DNA of 64,000 bases from Aquimarina macrocephali JAMB N27. Lineage in GTDB: Bacteria; Bacteroidota; Bacteroidia; Flavobacteriales; Flavobacteriaceae. Of this stretch, positions 30,919 through 39,871 are shown in pieces (within the stretch, counting starts at the first letter, position 1; each line of letters starts with the position of its first letter). Under the pieces are notes generated by a model. It was not told the DNA's origin and did no database searches. It saw only the letters and a list, made by a program, of their open reading frames with translations. The translations under genes were made by a program, and so were the position numbers. The DNA is taken from contig NZ_JACA01000001.1 of NCBI RefSeq assembly GCF_000520995.1, positions 434,001 to 498,000 of the forward strand. Reading direction: 5' to 3'.

Positions 30919-33795
30919 ATGACAAAATTTGTACAATTACTATTATTTGTTCTATTTACAAATGGAATACACGCACAAAAAGTTTATGAAGATTTTAATT
31001 CGAATACTGCTCAACTTCAATGGATTGCTTCTAATGGCATTTATGCCTTAGAAAGTAATCCTGAAAATAGTCAATCACAAATAGGCGCGTATACAAAATC
31101 ATCTTCGCATCCCTATAGCCTGTTCTTTGCATCCATAAATCAAGGTATAAACCTAACTACTTTTAATCAAATCAGAATTAAAATATATAGTAGTTCGCTA
31201 AGATCATTTACTATAAAACTCGAAGGAAACAATGGTGCCATAGAGAAAACAACGACGATTACAGAAATCAATAAGTGGGTCGAATACGAATTTGATTTTA
31301 GTGATAATAGCTCTATGTCAGGGTTAAACAAAATAATCTTGTTTTTTGATCCCGGTTCTAATCGCGGAGAAAAATTTTACTTTGATGATATTGTTGCTTA
31401 TGCTGCCAACCAGGCAAACACTCAAATCGTTGATACTTTTGAAATTGGTGGCACAAGCTGGAACGGTACTAATGGAGTTTTTAATAAAGTTAATAACCCA
31501 CAGCCTTCACAAGCATTGAATACAAGTGCTACTTGTGGTTTGTTTACAAAAAACAATGCTGCTTATTCCTTTGTTTCAACTACTATCGGAACTATTGATT
31601 ATAGTACTCACAATGAATTACAAATCAAAATTCTACAAAATCAAAATCCCGGGAACGATCAATATTCCAGATTTACAGTAAAATTAGAAAACTCGGTTAC
31701 CCAAGAATCTATCGAAAGAAGAGGGTTTATCGGCAATACAAATACATGGACTACATACTCTTTTGATTTTAGTTCGATTCCTCAAAATACTACATATGAT
31801 AAACTATTCATCTTTTTTGGACACAACGATACTTCTAATACTAATTCCTTTTATTTTGATGATGTACTTTTTAGAACAAAACGTACCTATCCTGTAAATA
31901 CTAATCGTACTATAGATCAATTAACTCAGAATTCATACGAAGTGTTCAAATTACTTAGAACCAATAAAGGTGCCTATCGGGATGCTAAGTTGATTTCTAA
32001 TAATAATGATTATCACCCGGGATCTACTGCATCTACAGGGATGGGATTGATCGCTTTATGTATAGCCAATGAGAAAAACTGGGAGTCTAATGCTCCTGAT
32101 TTGGTTATAAAAACATTAGAAACAATGACAGGGCATACTTCTGGATTTAATTTGGATACAAATGCCAGTGGTTTTGCCAGGCACTTTTTTGACCTAAATA
32201 GTGGACAGAGAGCCTGGAATTCTGAATATAGCTCTATAGATACCGCTATCCTTATGTCTGGAGCACTATTTGCAAAGGAGTATTTTTTAGACCCTTCTGC
32301 ACCTAACAGAGCTACTACACAACAAAAAGACCGAATTACAACCCTTGTGAATCAATTATGGAATTCTATAACCTGGGATGAAGCTATAGAAAATGCAAAT
32401 AATGGTACCATATATAGAGATTTAGATAGTGCAGGAAAAGGTATTCCCGGTACAACTACTTTACCATATAACGAGTATATTATTGTAGCCGATTTGATAT
32501 ACCGATCGGGATCTGCATCGGGTAAAACACTTTGGGACAAATTTTATAAAAACCCATATAATACAGATGGTAACGGACAATATTTACTTCCCAGAGCAAC
32601 TGCAACCTACACTGCTCCCAATAGCACAGTAATCAACAATGAAACACTTACGGATAGTAGTGGCAATTTCGTTTCTAGTTTTTTAGTTCAATTTTCATAT
32701 TACCTAATTCATGATTTTGCATCTAGTACTTCTTATGTTAACTATATGAAAAATGCGAAAAATGCTGATAAAAACTGGTGGAAACATGTTTCTGAAGATC
32801 AATATTCCAATCCTATTTCCAGAGCATCTTTTGAATGGGGTACAGGAGCTGGTGCTGCCAATGCAATAAACGGTTATCATGCAGATAAAATTTATAATAA
32901 TGATAACGACAATTGGACTAAGATTGTATCACCACATATTATTGCTGGTTTTTTACCAGTCGATCAAAATAATGAGATTAAAAACGATATTCTTAATTTA
33001 TATACATCGGGAAAAGGAATCTATACGCTACCTAATACTTCTCAAACTGAAATTTTATGGAGATATAGTAAAGAGGATATTAATTGGAAAGCAGAAACTA
33101 TTCAAGGTGTAGATTTTTCTACTATGCTTTTTGGTCTATATCATTTAGAAAACCCAGGGTTCTTTAAGAAAAATAATAACTATACTATTACAGGAACGCC
33201 TTCTACAAATGATGTAAAACTGCGTATTACTTTTGATAATTATCCAGACGAAACCTCATGGGAAATTAAAAATGCGAACAATCAGACAGTACACTATGGA
33301 GGGTCATATGGCTCTCAAGCAAATGGCTCTACTCTTACTATAACTAAAACTCTGGATGCAGATTGTTATACATTAGTAGTTAAGGATACATTTGGTGATG
33401 GGATTTGCTGTGGCTATGGTAATGGTTCGTATGAGTTAACCAATAGTGTTTCGGGTGCTGTATTAGCCTCTGGGGGATCATTTACTTCTGAAGATACTAT
33501 AAATTTCTGTACAAGGAATACCACAATGCATAACTTTAATACAGATGAGAAAACAGATTTAGAAAGTTCTAACATTATTATTCATCCTATTCCTGCAAAA
33601 GACTTTATCCTGATTCGAATGAACAATGCCAAGGATTCAAATTATAGCATCATTAACCATATCGGTCAGATCGTAAGAAATGGGAAAGTATCTGAAAACA
33701 GAGTAGAATTAAACAATTTACCAGATGGAATGTATTTCCTTTCGGTTATATCAAATGATAAAACACTAACCAAGAAGTTTATTATCAAGCAATAA
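30919..33795 (+). CDS. T9SS-secreted modular enzyme with glucoamylase-like (alpha/alpha)6 domain, probable glucan hydrolase
   Basis: 958 residues. The signal peptide ends HAQ (residue 20). Two beta-sandwich modules of about 140-150 residues follow (about 20-160 and 170-325), each ending in a KxxxFFxP/GH...FYFDD pattern. The catalytic-type domain (about 330-745) has motifs STGMGLIAL, SSIDTAILMSGALFAKEYF, NEYIIVADLIY and WGTGAGAANAINGYHAD, like the glucoamylase-related (GH144-like) proteins. Next come a DGICCGYGNG module and a type IX sorting domain (about 885-958, with IIHPIPAKDF and LPDGMYFLSV). It is therefore exported to the surface or medium. Its binding modules match those of the lipoprotein at 35623-37653, tying it to PUL 2. 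Exact bond specificity is uncertain. Confidence 0.8.
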   Translation: MTKFVQLLLFVLFTNGIHAQKVYEDFNSNTAQLQWIASNGIYALESNPENSQSQIGAYTKSSSHPYSLFFASINQGINLTTFNQIRIKIYSSSLRSFTIKLEGNNGAIEKTTTITEINKWVEYEFDFSDNSSMSGLNKIILFFDPGSNRGEKFYFDDIVAYAANQANTQIVDTFEIGGTSWNGTNGVFNKVNNPQPSQALNTSATCGLFTKNNAAYSFVSTTIGTIDYSTHNELQIKILQNQNPGNDQYSRFTVKLENSVTQESIERRGFIGNTNTWTTYSFDFSSIPQNTTYDKLFIFFGHNDTSNTNSFYFDDVLFRTKRTYPVNTNRTIDQLTQNSYEVFKLLRTNKGAYRDAKLISNNNDYHPGSTASTGMGLIALCIANEKNWESNAPDLVIKTLETMTGHTSGFNLDTNASGFARHFFDLNSGQRAWNSEYSSIDTAILMSGALFAKEYFLDPSAPNRATTQQKDRITTLVNQLWNSITWDEAIENANNGTIYRDLDSAGKGIPGTTTLPYNEYIIVADLIYRSGSASGKTLWDKFYKNPYNTDGNGQYLLPRATATYTAPNSTVINNETLTDSSGNFVSSFLVQFSYYLIHDFASSTSYVNYMKNAKNADKNWWKHVSEDQYSNPISRASFEWGTGAGAANAINGYHADKIYNNDNDNWTKIVSPHIIAGFLPVDQNNEIKNDILNLYTSGKGIYTLPNTSQTEILWRYSKEDINWKAETIQGVDFSTMLFGLYHLENPGFFKKNNNYTITGTPSTNDVKLRITFDNYPDETSWEIKNANNQTVHYGGSYGSQANGSTLTITKTLDADCYTLVVKDTFGDGICCGYGNGSYELTNSVSGAVLASGGSFTSEDTINFCTRNTTMHNFNTDEKTDLESSNIIIHPIPAKDFILIRMNNAKDSNYSIINHIGQIVRNGKVSENRVELNNLPDGMYFLSVISNDKTLTKKFIIKQ

Positions 33796-33810
33796 CATAA
33801 ATTCAATTAT

Positions 33811-33852
33811 AAAAAAGGCCCTGATATCAAATTTGATATCAGGGCCTTTTTT
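33811..33852. terminator. Bidirectional terminator, perfect 42-bp palindrome
   Basis: Two 21-base arms, from AAAAAAGGCCCTGATATCAAA through its exact complement, meet with no spacer. A-runs and T-runs at the ends give a terminator on both strands. It lies between the convergent secreted-enzyme and symporter genes. Confidence 0.95.
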
Positions 33853-33874
33853 TATATTCCTCTAACTTGGTTAA

Positions 33875-35461
33875 TTAAGAGAAATATATATAAACAGCTA
33901 TAACAAGCAGACAAATTATCCCTCCTGTTACTTTTACATATTTCCAGGGAGTGATATCCACTTGTTTTGTGTACTCTTGCTTATACTCTTCTTTTCTGGG
34001 ATAGAATCTACCTATAATTAACATGATTATAATATTTAGCATAAATAATATTGCCATTACATGTAGAAAGTGCGGGTAGTCTTCTGTTCCAATTACAAAG
34101 GGTTTTAGTATAAATTGACTAACAATATATAATAAGGATCCTAAAATAATCCCAATTTTTGCTGCAATAGCAGGAACACGCTTGGTTATATATCCTACAA
34201 CAATAATGGTTAGAATCGGTATACTATAAATTCCATTTGCTTCTTGCAAATATCCAAACAATCCATTTGTTGCATGCGCTAAAAGAGGAGCGATACACAT
34301 TGATATTAATGCCAAAAATATTCCGAAGGTTTTTCCGGCCTTAACAACTTTTTTTTCGCTTGCTTCTTTATGTATATATTCTTTGTAAATGTCTATCCCG
34401 AATAAAGTGACCGAACTATTTAAAGCACTATTAAATGAGCTTAAAATAGCTCCAAATAATACTGCAGCAAAAAAACCTACCAATGATACGGGTAATACTT
34501 TACTTACCAGCATAGGATATGCTTCATCGGGGTTTGCAAGTTCTCCTTTAAACATATGAAATGCTATGATTCCTGGCAGTACTACAATAACAGGTCCTAA
34601 AATCTTAATAAAAGACCCCAGCAAAAGACCCTTTTGACCTTCTTTTAAATTTTTTGCTCCTAATGCTCTTTGAATGATCGCTTGATTGGTACCCCAATAA
34701 AACAATTGCACCAGCATCATCCCTGTAAAAATAGTTGAAAAAGGTACCGAAGCTTCTGGAGAACCTATAGCATTAAATTTTTCGGGATGAGATTTTAATA
34801 ATACATCAACTCCTCCTAATAAACTCCCATCTCCTATGGCATATAACCCAAATATAGGAATCATTAAACCACCTATTAACAATCCAACAGCATTTATGGT
34901 ATCTGATACGGCTACTGCTTTTAAACCCCCAAAAATCGCATAAATTGAGCCTATACACCCTATCGCCCATACAGTAATCCATAATGCTGTAGTATCTGAT
35001 ACCCCCATAAGCTCAGGAATATCAAACATTGTATTTATAGCTAACGCACCCGAATACAAAACTGTTGGTAACAAAATAACCGCATATCCCGTTAAAAACA
35101 GTCCAGATGCAATTGCTTTGGTCGTTCTATCGTATCTCCTTTGTAAGAATTGGGGCATGGTAGTTATTCCTCCTTTAAGATATCTGGGTAATAAAAATAT
35201 TGCAGTGATTACCATAGCAACTGCTGCTAGTGTCTCCCATACCATTACCAGGATTCCTTCTTTATACGCAGCTCCATTTAAACCAACAATTTGCTCTGTG
35301 GACAGATTAGTTAATAATAGCGATCCAGCTATTACTGATGCTGTTAAACTACGTCCTCCTAAAAAATATCCATCTGATGATTTTTCATTAGTATTTCGAG
35401 TTAGCATATATGAAATAAAGCCAACGATAGCGGTAAAAGCTATAAATATAAGTACTCCCAT
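33875..35461 (-). CDS. Sodium:solute symporter (SSS/SLC5), PUL 2 sugar importer
   Basis: 528 residues, about 14 membrane helices. Long identical blocks are shared with the symporter at 25583-27163 (SSDGYFLGGRSL, SLLLTNLSTEQIVGLNGAA, FYWGTNQAIIQRALGAKNL), so the two are recent paralogues. It should import a sugar, most likely the glucose released by the GH3 and GH97 enzymes of this locus, using sodium. A terminator lies between it and the surface lipoprotein gene upstream, so it may have its own promoter in the remaining 65 bp or depend on read-through. Confidence 0.9.
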   Translation of the reverse strand: MGVLIFIAFTAIVGFISYMLTRNTNEKSSDGYFLGGRSLTASVIAGSLLLTNLSTEQIVGLNGAAYKEGILVMVWETLAAVAMVITAIFLLPRYLKGGITTMPQFLQRRYDRTTKAIASGLFLTGYAVILLPTVLYSGALAINTMFDIPELMGVSDTTALWITVWAIGCIGSIYAIFGGLKAVAVSDTINAVGLLIGGLMIPIFGLYAIGDGSLLGGVDVLLKSHPEKFNAIGSPEASVPFSTIFTGMMLVQLFYWGTNQAIIQRALGAKNLKEGQKGLLLGSFIKILGPVIVVLPGIIAFHMFKGELANPDEAYPMLVSKVLPVSLVGFFAAVLFGAILSSFNSALNSSVTLFGIDIYKEYIHKEASEKKVVKAGKTFGIFLALISMCIAPLLAHATNGLFGYLQEANGIYSIPILTIIVVGYITKRVPAIAAKIGIILGSLLYIVSQFILKPFVIGTEDYPHFLHVMAILFMLNIIIMLIIGRFYPRKEEYKQEYTKQVDITPWKYVKVTGGIICLLVIAVYIYFS

Positions 35462-35525
35462 GTTTTTAAGTTTTTGTTTTTGTTCTGCTTTTCGTTATCC
35501 CATCATCAAAGTTTGGTAGCATATT

Positions 35526-35555
35526 AAAAAGGGAGAGGAAAAATCCTCTCCCTTT
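35526..35555 (-). terminator. Terminator after the four-repeat surface lipoprotein gene
   Basis: A perfect 12-bp stem (AAAGGGAGAGGA / TCCTCTCCCTTT) with an AAAA loop; on the minus strand it is followed by a run of T. It ends the leftward transcript coming from the lipoprotein gene. Confidence 0.88.
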
Positions 35556-35622
35556 ATTAAATAACTCCAAATTATTCAGTTTAAATGGGATACAACTGAA
35601 TTAAGAATTTATTCTTCCGGGG

Positions 35623-37653
35623 CTATGGAGTTACAAATTTTAAATCATCGATATGATAAGTATCGGTAGCTGTACCATCCGTCATACCTGCATTAAAAAA
35701 CAAGACTACTTTAGTATTTCCATTACCTGCTGCTGCACTGAAATCAAAAGTGTAGGTTTTCCATTCTCCAACTACATCAATACTTCCCATTATTTCTACA
35801 AATGTACCGCCCTCAAGTTTAGCTAATAAGGGGACTGTTTTATCAGAACGTACTTTAATACTCAATTGCGAGTTAACCGATAAATCGATAACACCGCCAA
35901 AATCAACAGCCAGATTATCCCATGCATTGGTTCCATCATCAGTATATTCTCCAACATTAGAACTTCTATTTAAACAACTAACATCTGGGTTTGCAACTAT
36001 GGGTACAAATCCGGGGCTGTCTCCTAACTGAAAATTTTGTTGACAATCAAAATCACTCATAATACTAAGATCAGGAGTAACCCCCGTGCAATCTTCGACG
36101 ATTATACTGCAATCCTTAGATGTAAATCTTATATCATCGATATAATAGATATCAGTGGCTGTACCGTCTGATTGTCCTCCATTAAAAAACAAGACTACTT
36201 TAGTATTTCCATTACCTGCCGCTGCACTGAAATCAAAAGTGTAGTTTTTCCATTCTCCGGTTACATCAATATTCCCCCATATTTCTGCAGATGTACCACC
36301 CTCAAGTTTGGCTAATAAAGGAACTGTTTTACTAGAATGTATTTTGATATTCAATTGTGAGTTAACCGATAAATCGATAGCTCCCCCAAAGTCAATAGCC
36401 ACATTATCCCATGCATTGGTTCCATCATCGGTATATTCTCCTACGGATTCACTTGTGTTAATTCCACTTTTATTTGGATTTTCTACTACAGGTACAAATC
36501 CAGGACTATTGCCTAATTGAAAATTTTGTTGACATTCAAAATCACTTACAATACTTAAATCTGCAATGGTGCCTGCACAAGGATCTATAAATTCTCTAAA
36601 TCTAATATCATCTATATAATAAATATCTTCTGCTGTACCATCTGTCATACCTGCATTAAAAAACAACAGTACATTTGTGTTTCCTGCTCCAACAGCCGTT
36701 CTAAAATCAAAAGTATATTCTACCCATTGATCTATCGTACTTATTGTTTTTGTTATTTCAATAGGCGTACCTCCATCAAGTTTTACAGTTAATGGGCCTG
36801 TCTTCTTGGCAAGAACCTTTATACTCAATTGTGAATTGACAGATAAATCTATTGGTGATTCTAAGTCGATAAACAAATTATCAAAAGGCTCGGTACCATT
36901 ATCTTTATATTCTCCTACAAATTGGCTTGTGTTGATTCCACTTTTATTTGGATTCGCTATAACGGGAGCTGTAGTATCCATAGTAGGGTCTCCAAGGAAT
37001 ACATTTTGTTGACAGTCAAAGTCACTTAATATGCTTGAATCCTTTTGGACATTTTCACACGGATCAGGAATAATAATTGACACATCAAAAAAGAGATCAT
37101 CTAAAAAATATACTTCTTTTGTTCCATCATTTTCTATACCCTGATTAAAGAATATTAAAATTTTTGTATGATTTTGATCCTTTTGATCACCAAAATCAAA
37201 TTGATACTCTATCCATTTATTATTACCATCAAGAGAGACTGTTATTTCTACAGGAGCTGAAGAACCTCCTTCTAATCTAACTTTTACTGTTGCCGAAATA
37301 TCAGTTTTAATTTTAATTTTAAACAGTGCATGAGTAGATAAATCTATTGGTTTGCCAAAATCTATAACCAAAGCATCCTGGGTCCCAGTACCATCAGTAT
37401 ACTTCCCAATAAACTTACTTTTATTAATACCTATCTCATTTGGGTTTCTAATCGCCTCTACATTAGATAAAGTTTGGTTCGATTGACATTCAAAATCTGT
37501 AACGATATTAAGGTTTGCAACAACATTATCATCTTCGCATTGAGCATACTTTATGGTTTGTAGCTCCTCTAGATCATCTTCACATGATAAATTCAACACT
37601 AACACCATAAAAAGGATGCAATGTATACTCGAAAAAAACTTTACTATTTTCAT
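35623..37653 (-). CDS. Surface lipoprotein with four tandem carbohydrate-binding-like modules
   Basis: 676 residues. The lipoprotein signal has lipobox LNLSC near residue 24, followed by EDDLEE, an acidic run typical of surface-exposed flavobacterial lipoproteins. Four modules of about 155-163 residues follow, each starting with a SDFxCQ-like motif and ending KxxLFFNxG...YxxDDxxF. Modules 3 and 4 are the most alike, including at DNA level. The fold looks like the beta-sandwich modules in the secreted enzyme at 30919-33795. In position and form it corresponds to the SusE/SusF-type surface glycan-binding proteins. It lies 15 bp upstream in transcription order from nothing but the terminator, and just after GH97. 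Ligand binding is inferred. Confidence 0.8.
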   Translation of the reverse strand: MKIVKFFSSIHCILFMVLVLNLSCEDDLEELQTIKYAQCEDDNVVANLNIVTDFECQSNQTLSNVEAIRNPNEIGINKSKFIGKYTDGTGTQDALVIDFGKPIDLSTHALFKIKIKTDISATVKVRLEGGSSAPVEITVSLDGNNKWIEYQFDFGDQKDQNHTKILIFFNQGIENDGTKEVYFLDDLFFDVSIIIPDPCENVQKDSSILSDFDCQQNVFLGDPTMDTTAPVIANPNKSGINTSQFVGEYKDNGTEPFDNLFIDLESPIDLSVNSQLSIKVLAKKTGPLTVKLDGGTPIEITKTISTIDQWVEYTFDFRTAVGAGNTNVLLFFNAGMTDGTAEDIYYIDDIRFREFIDPCAGTIADLSIVSDFECQQNFQLGNSPGFVPVVENPNKSGINTSESVGEYTDDGTNAWDNVAIDFGGAIDLSVNSQLNIKIHSSKTVPLLAKLEGGTSAEIWGNIDVTGEWKNYTFDFSAAAGNGNTKVVLFFNGGQSDGTATDIYYIDDIRFTSKDCSIIVEDCTGVTPDLSIMSDFDCQQNFQLGDSPGFVPIVANPDVSCLNRSSNVGEYTDDGTNAWDNLAVDFGGVIDLSVNSQLSIKVRSDKTVPLLAKLEGGTFVEIMGSIDVVGEWKTYTFDFSAAAGNGNTKVVLFFNAGMTDGTATDTYHIDDLKFVTP
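35692..36258. repeat. Intragenic DNA repeat within the surface lipoprotein gene
   Basis: Blocks 35692-35769 and 36181-36258 are almost identical (about two differences in 78 bp) and lie 489 bp, that is 163 codons, apart. They encode the same part of modules 4 and 3. This points to recent duplication or gene conversion of one module. Confidence 0.85.
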
Positions 37654-37668
37654 GATAAAAAATTTACA

Positions 37669-39774
37669 TTAATAATTAGCTACTTCTTTTATATGTATTG
37701 CCATGCCTCCTCCAGAAGCTAGTGACACATTTAATAAAGTAGTATGATTTACTTTTATTATTTTATTTTTAAAAGCTGTCGGATTGTTTAGATAATGCGC
37801 TTTATCTCCATCCAGATACAATTCTGCTATATATTTTTTGTTGTGATCCAAATACTCAAAAGAAAGTTCTAAATCTCTACTTTCTTGATTGGTAATACTA
37901 CCAATAAACCAGCTTGATGAGTTTTTATCCTTTCTTGCTATGGTAAGGTATTCCCCAATCTTTCCATTAACTACTATTGTTTTATCCCAATCTACTGGTA
38001 CATCTTTTATAAACTGAAATGCTCTTAGATTATCCTCATAATTTTCTGGTAAATCGGCTACCATTTGCAATGGACTATACAAAATGATATATAGTGCCAA
38101 TTGTTTGGCTAGCGTAGTCCTTACGTATTGATCGGTACGATACTCATCAAATTTTATATCAAAAATACCTGGTGTATAATCAATAGGACCTGCTAATCCT
38201 CGCGTAAAAGGAATAATAAGTGTATGTTCGGGAGAATTACCGCCTCCCCACGCGTTAAATTCCATTCCTCTAACTCCCTCTCGGGTCATCATATTGGGAT
38301 ACGTTCTTCGTATTCCTGTAGGTTTTATCGGTTCATGAACATCTAATGTTATTTGATATTTTGCTGCTGTTTCTACAACTTTTCGGTAGTGATTCACCAT
38401 ATATTGACCGTGATGAAATTCTTTATTATCAATAAGATGATTTGCATACCCTGTCTTTACCGTATTAATTCCCAATGTGCTATAAAATGCAAATGCACTA
38501 TCTAATCTTTTTTCATACGTAATAACATCACCCGAAGTTTCATGATGCCCTATAATCGTAACTCCTTTTTCTTTAGCATATGCTACTACTTCTTTTATAT
38601 CAAAATCAGGGCTTGGAGTTACATAATCAAAAAAATCTGTAGCACCCTTTACTCCCCAATATTCCCATCCTGTATTCCAACCCTCTATCAATACTCCTTT
38701 GATCCCATGTTTTGCATTAAAATCTATATACTTTTTTGCATTTATAGTCGTTGCTCCGTGAGATGTGCTATTGCCAGACCAGCCTCCTTCATTTTTGTTT
38801 GCCCAGGAGCTTTTTCCCAAATGCATTTCCCACCAAATACCCGAGTATTTCATTGGCTCAATCCATGAAATATCTTTTATTTCTGAAGGTTCATTTAGAT
38901 TAAGAATAAGAGTATTCGTTAACAGTTCTTTTGAATTTTCTGCTATTTGGATCGTTCTCCATGGTGTAACAAAAGGGGTTTTTATACGCACTTTATCTCC
39001 GTTACTCCAGGGCACTAATTCTGATTGCAATACATGATCTTCTTTTATAGCTAATGTCATATCAGAATAATCAGTAAGATTAGCTTCGCTAAAGCATAAG
39101 TAAATACTGTTCTTTGTTTTAACTGTTAACGGTGTGTTTACAGCATGTATATTTGGTATTCTATTTTTCTTTGTATTGTCATAACCTTCATTCTCTTTAG
39201 CATCTATTTTACTTAAAATTGTGTGGCTATAGATATGTTCATAACTATCATAATCAGCAGGAATCCACCATGCATCAGCGTCATCTGTAAGTTTAAATTG
39301 AGTTTCTTCTCTGGTAATCACCAGCTCATCCAGGTGCTCTTGTTTTGGAAACTGATATCGAAAACCAAGACCATCATCATAGATTCTAAAAACAATTTTA
39401 AAATTACGTTTAAGATTCGAAGTTTCTTTCAGTGTAATTATTGCTTCATTATACTTGTTTTCAATACTTTTTTGTTGACCCCAAACCGGTTTCCAGTTTG
39501 TATGTACTGTATCGGTTACTATAGATATAATTTCCAGATCTTCTTTTATTGCAGGGTTATTTTTAAACTGAAACCCAACAAACGAGGTATCTATAATAGT
39601 TTCGGTTTTATGATGAACCATATACCAAGGCTCTCCATTAGAGTTCACACTAAAATGCATAGAGATTTTAGTGTTTGGCGACTTTAATTCTATTACAGAT
39701 TCTTTTCTTTTATCGCAAGACGACAAAAGAAGTATCATGATAAGTATAAGAATATATTTTACGCTTGTTAACAT
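37669..39774 (-). CDS. GH97 inverting alpha-glucosidase (SusB-like) lipoprotein
   Basis: 701 residues. The lipoprotein signal has lipobox LLSSC near residue 20. An N-terminal beta-sandwich is followed by a TIM barrel with GH97 motifs: WWIPADYDSYEHIY, SGIWWEMHLG, GVLIEGWNTGW, GHHETSGD, TVKTGYANHL and DVHEPIKPTG. Glu residues occupy the HHET and HEP positions, and the Asp nucleophile of retaining GH97 alpha-galactosidases is missing at VKTG. This matches the inverting SusB-type alpha-glucosidases. It is downstream of GH3, separated by a hairpin, and upstream of the surface lipoprotein. An alpha-specific enzyme is unexpected beside beta-glucan enzymes, so the natural substrate may be mixed-linkage. 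Confidence 0.9.
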   Translation of the reverse strand: MLTSVKYILILIMILLLSSCDKRKESVIELKSPNTKISMHFSVNSNGEPWYMVHHKTETIIDTSFVGFQFKNNPAIKEDLEIISIVTDTVHTNWKPVWGQQKSIENKYNEAIITLKETSNLKRNFKIVFRIYDDGLGFRYQFPKQEHLDELVITREETQFKLTDDADAWWIPADYDSYEHIYSHTILSKIDAKENEGYDNTKKNRIPNIHAVNTPLTVKTKNSIYLCFSEANLTDYSDMTLAIKEDHVLQSELVPWSNGDKVRIKTPFVTPWRTIQIAENSKELLTNTLILNLNEPSEIKDISWIEPMKYSGIWWEMHLGKSSWANKNEGGWSGNSTSHGATTINAKKYIDFNAKHGIKGVLIEGWNTGWEYWGVKGATDFFDYVTPSPDFDIKEVVAYAKEKGVTIIGHHETSGDVITYEKRLDSAFAFYSTLGINTVKTGYANHLIDNKEFHHGQYMVNHYRKVVETAAKYQITLDVHEPIKPTGIRRTYPNMMTREGVRGMEFNAWGGGNSPEHTLIIPFTRGLAGPIDYTPGIFDIKFDEYRTDQYVRTTLAKQLALYIILYSPLQMVADLPENYEDNLRAFQFIKDVPVDWDKTIVVNGKIGEYLTIARKDKNSSSWFIGSITNQESRDLELSFEYLDHNKKYIAELYLDGDKAHYLNNPTAFKNKIIKVNHTTLLNVSLASGGGMAIHIKEVANY

Positions 39775-39819
39775 TATAAGTTATAGTTTAAATTGTAACC
39801 TATTTTTTTTAAAACCGAT

Positions 39820-39860
39820 AAAAGAACACTAACATCCTTTTTTACTTGATGTTAGTGTTC
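39820..39860 (-). terminator. Hairpin between GH3 and GH97 genes, probable partial terminator
   Basis: A perfect 13-bp stem (GAACACTAACATC / GATGTTAGTGTTC) around an 11-nt loop. On the minus strand it is followed by TTTTA. It may attenuate transcription into GH97 and beyond. Confidence 0.7.
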
Positions 39861-39871
39861 ATAAACTAAAG

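Noticed and set aside
35692-37500. CRISPR-like array suspected from repeated DNA
   Set aside because: The repeats are 489 bp apart and encode protein modules in a single frame; there are no short regular spacers.
39223-39687. 154-codon plus-strand frame within GH97
   Set aside because: Lies fully antisense to a clear GH97 enzyme and has no recognisable features.
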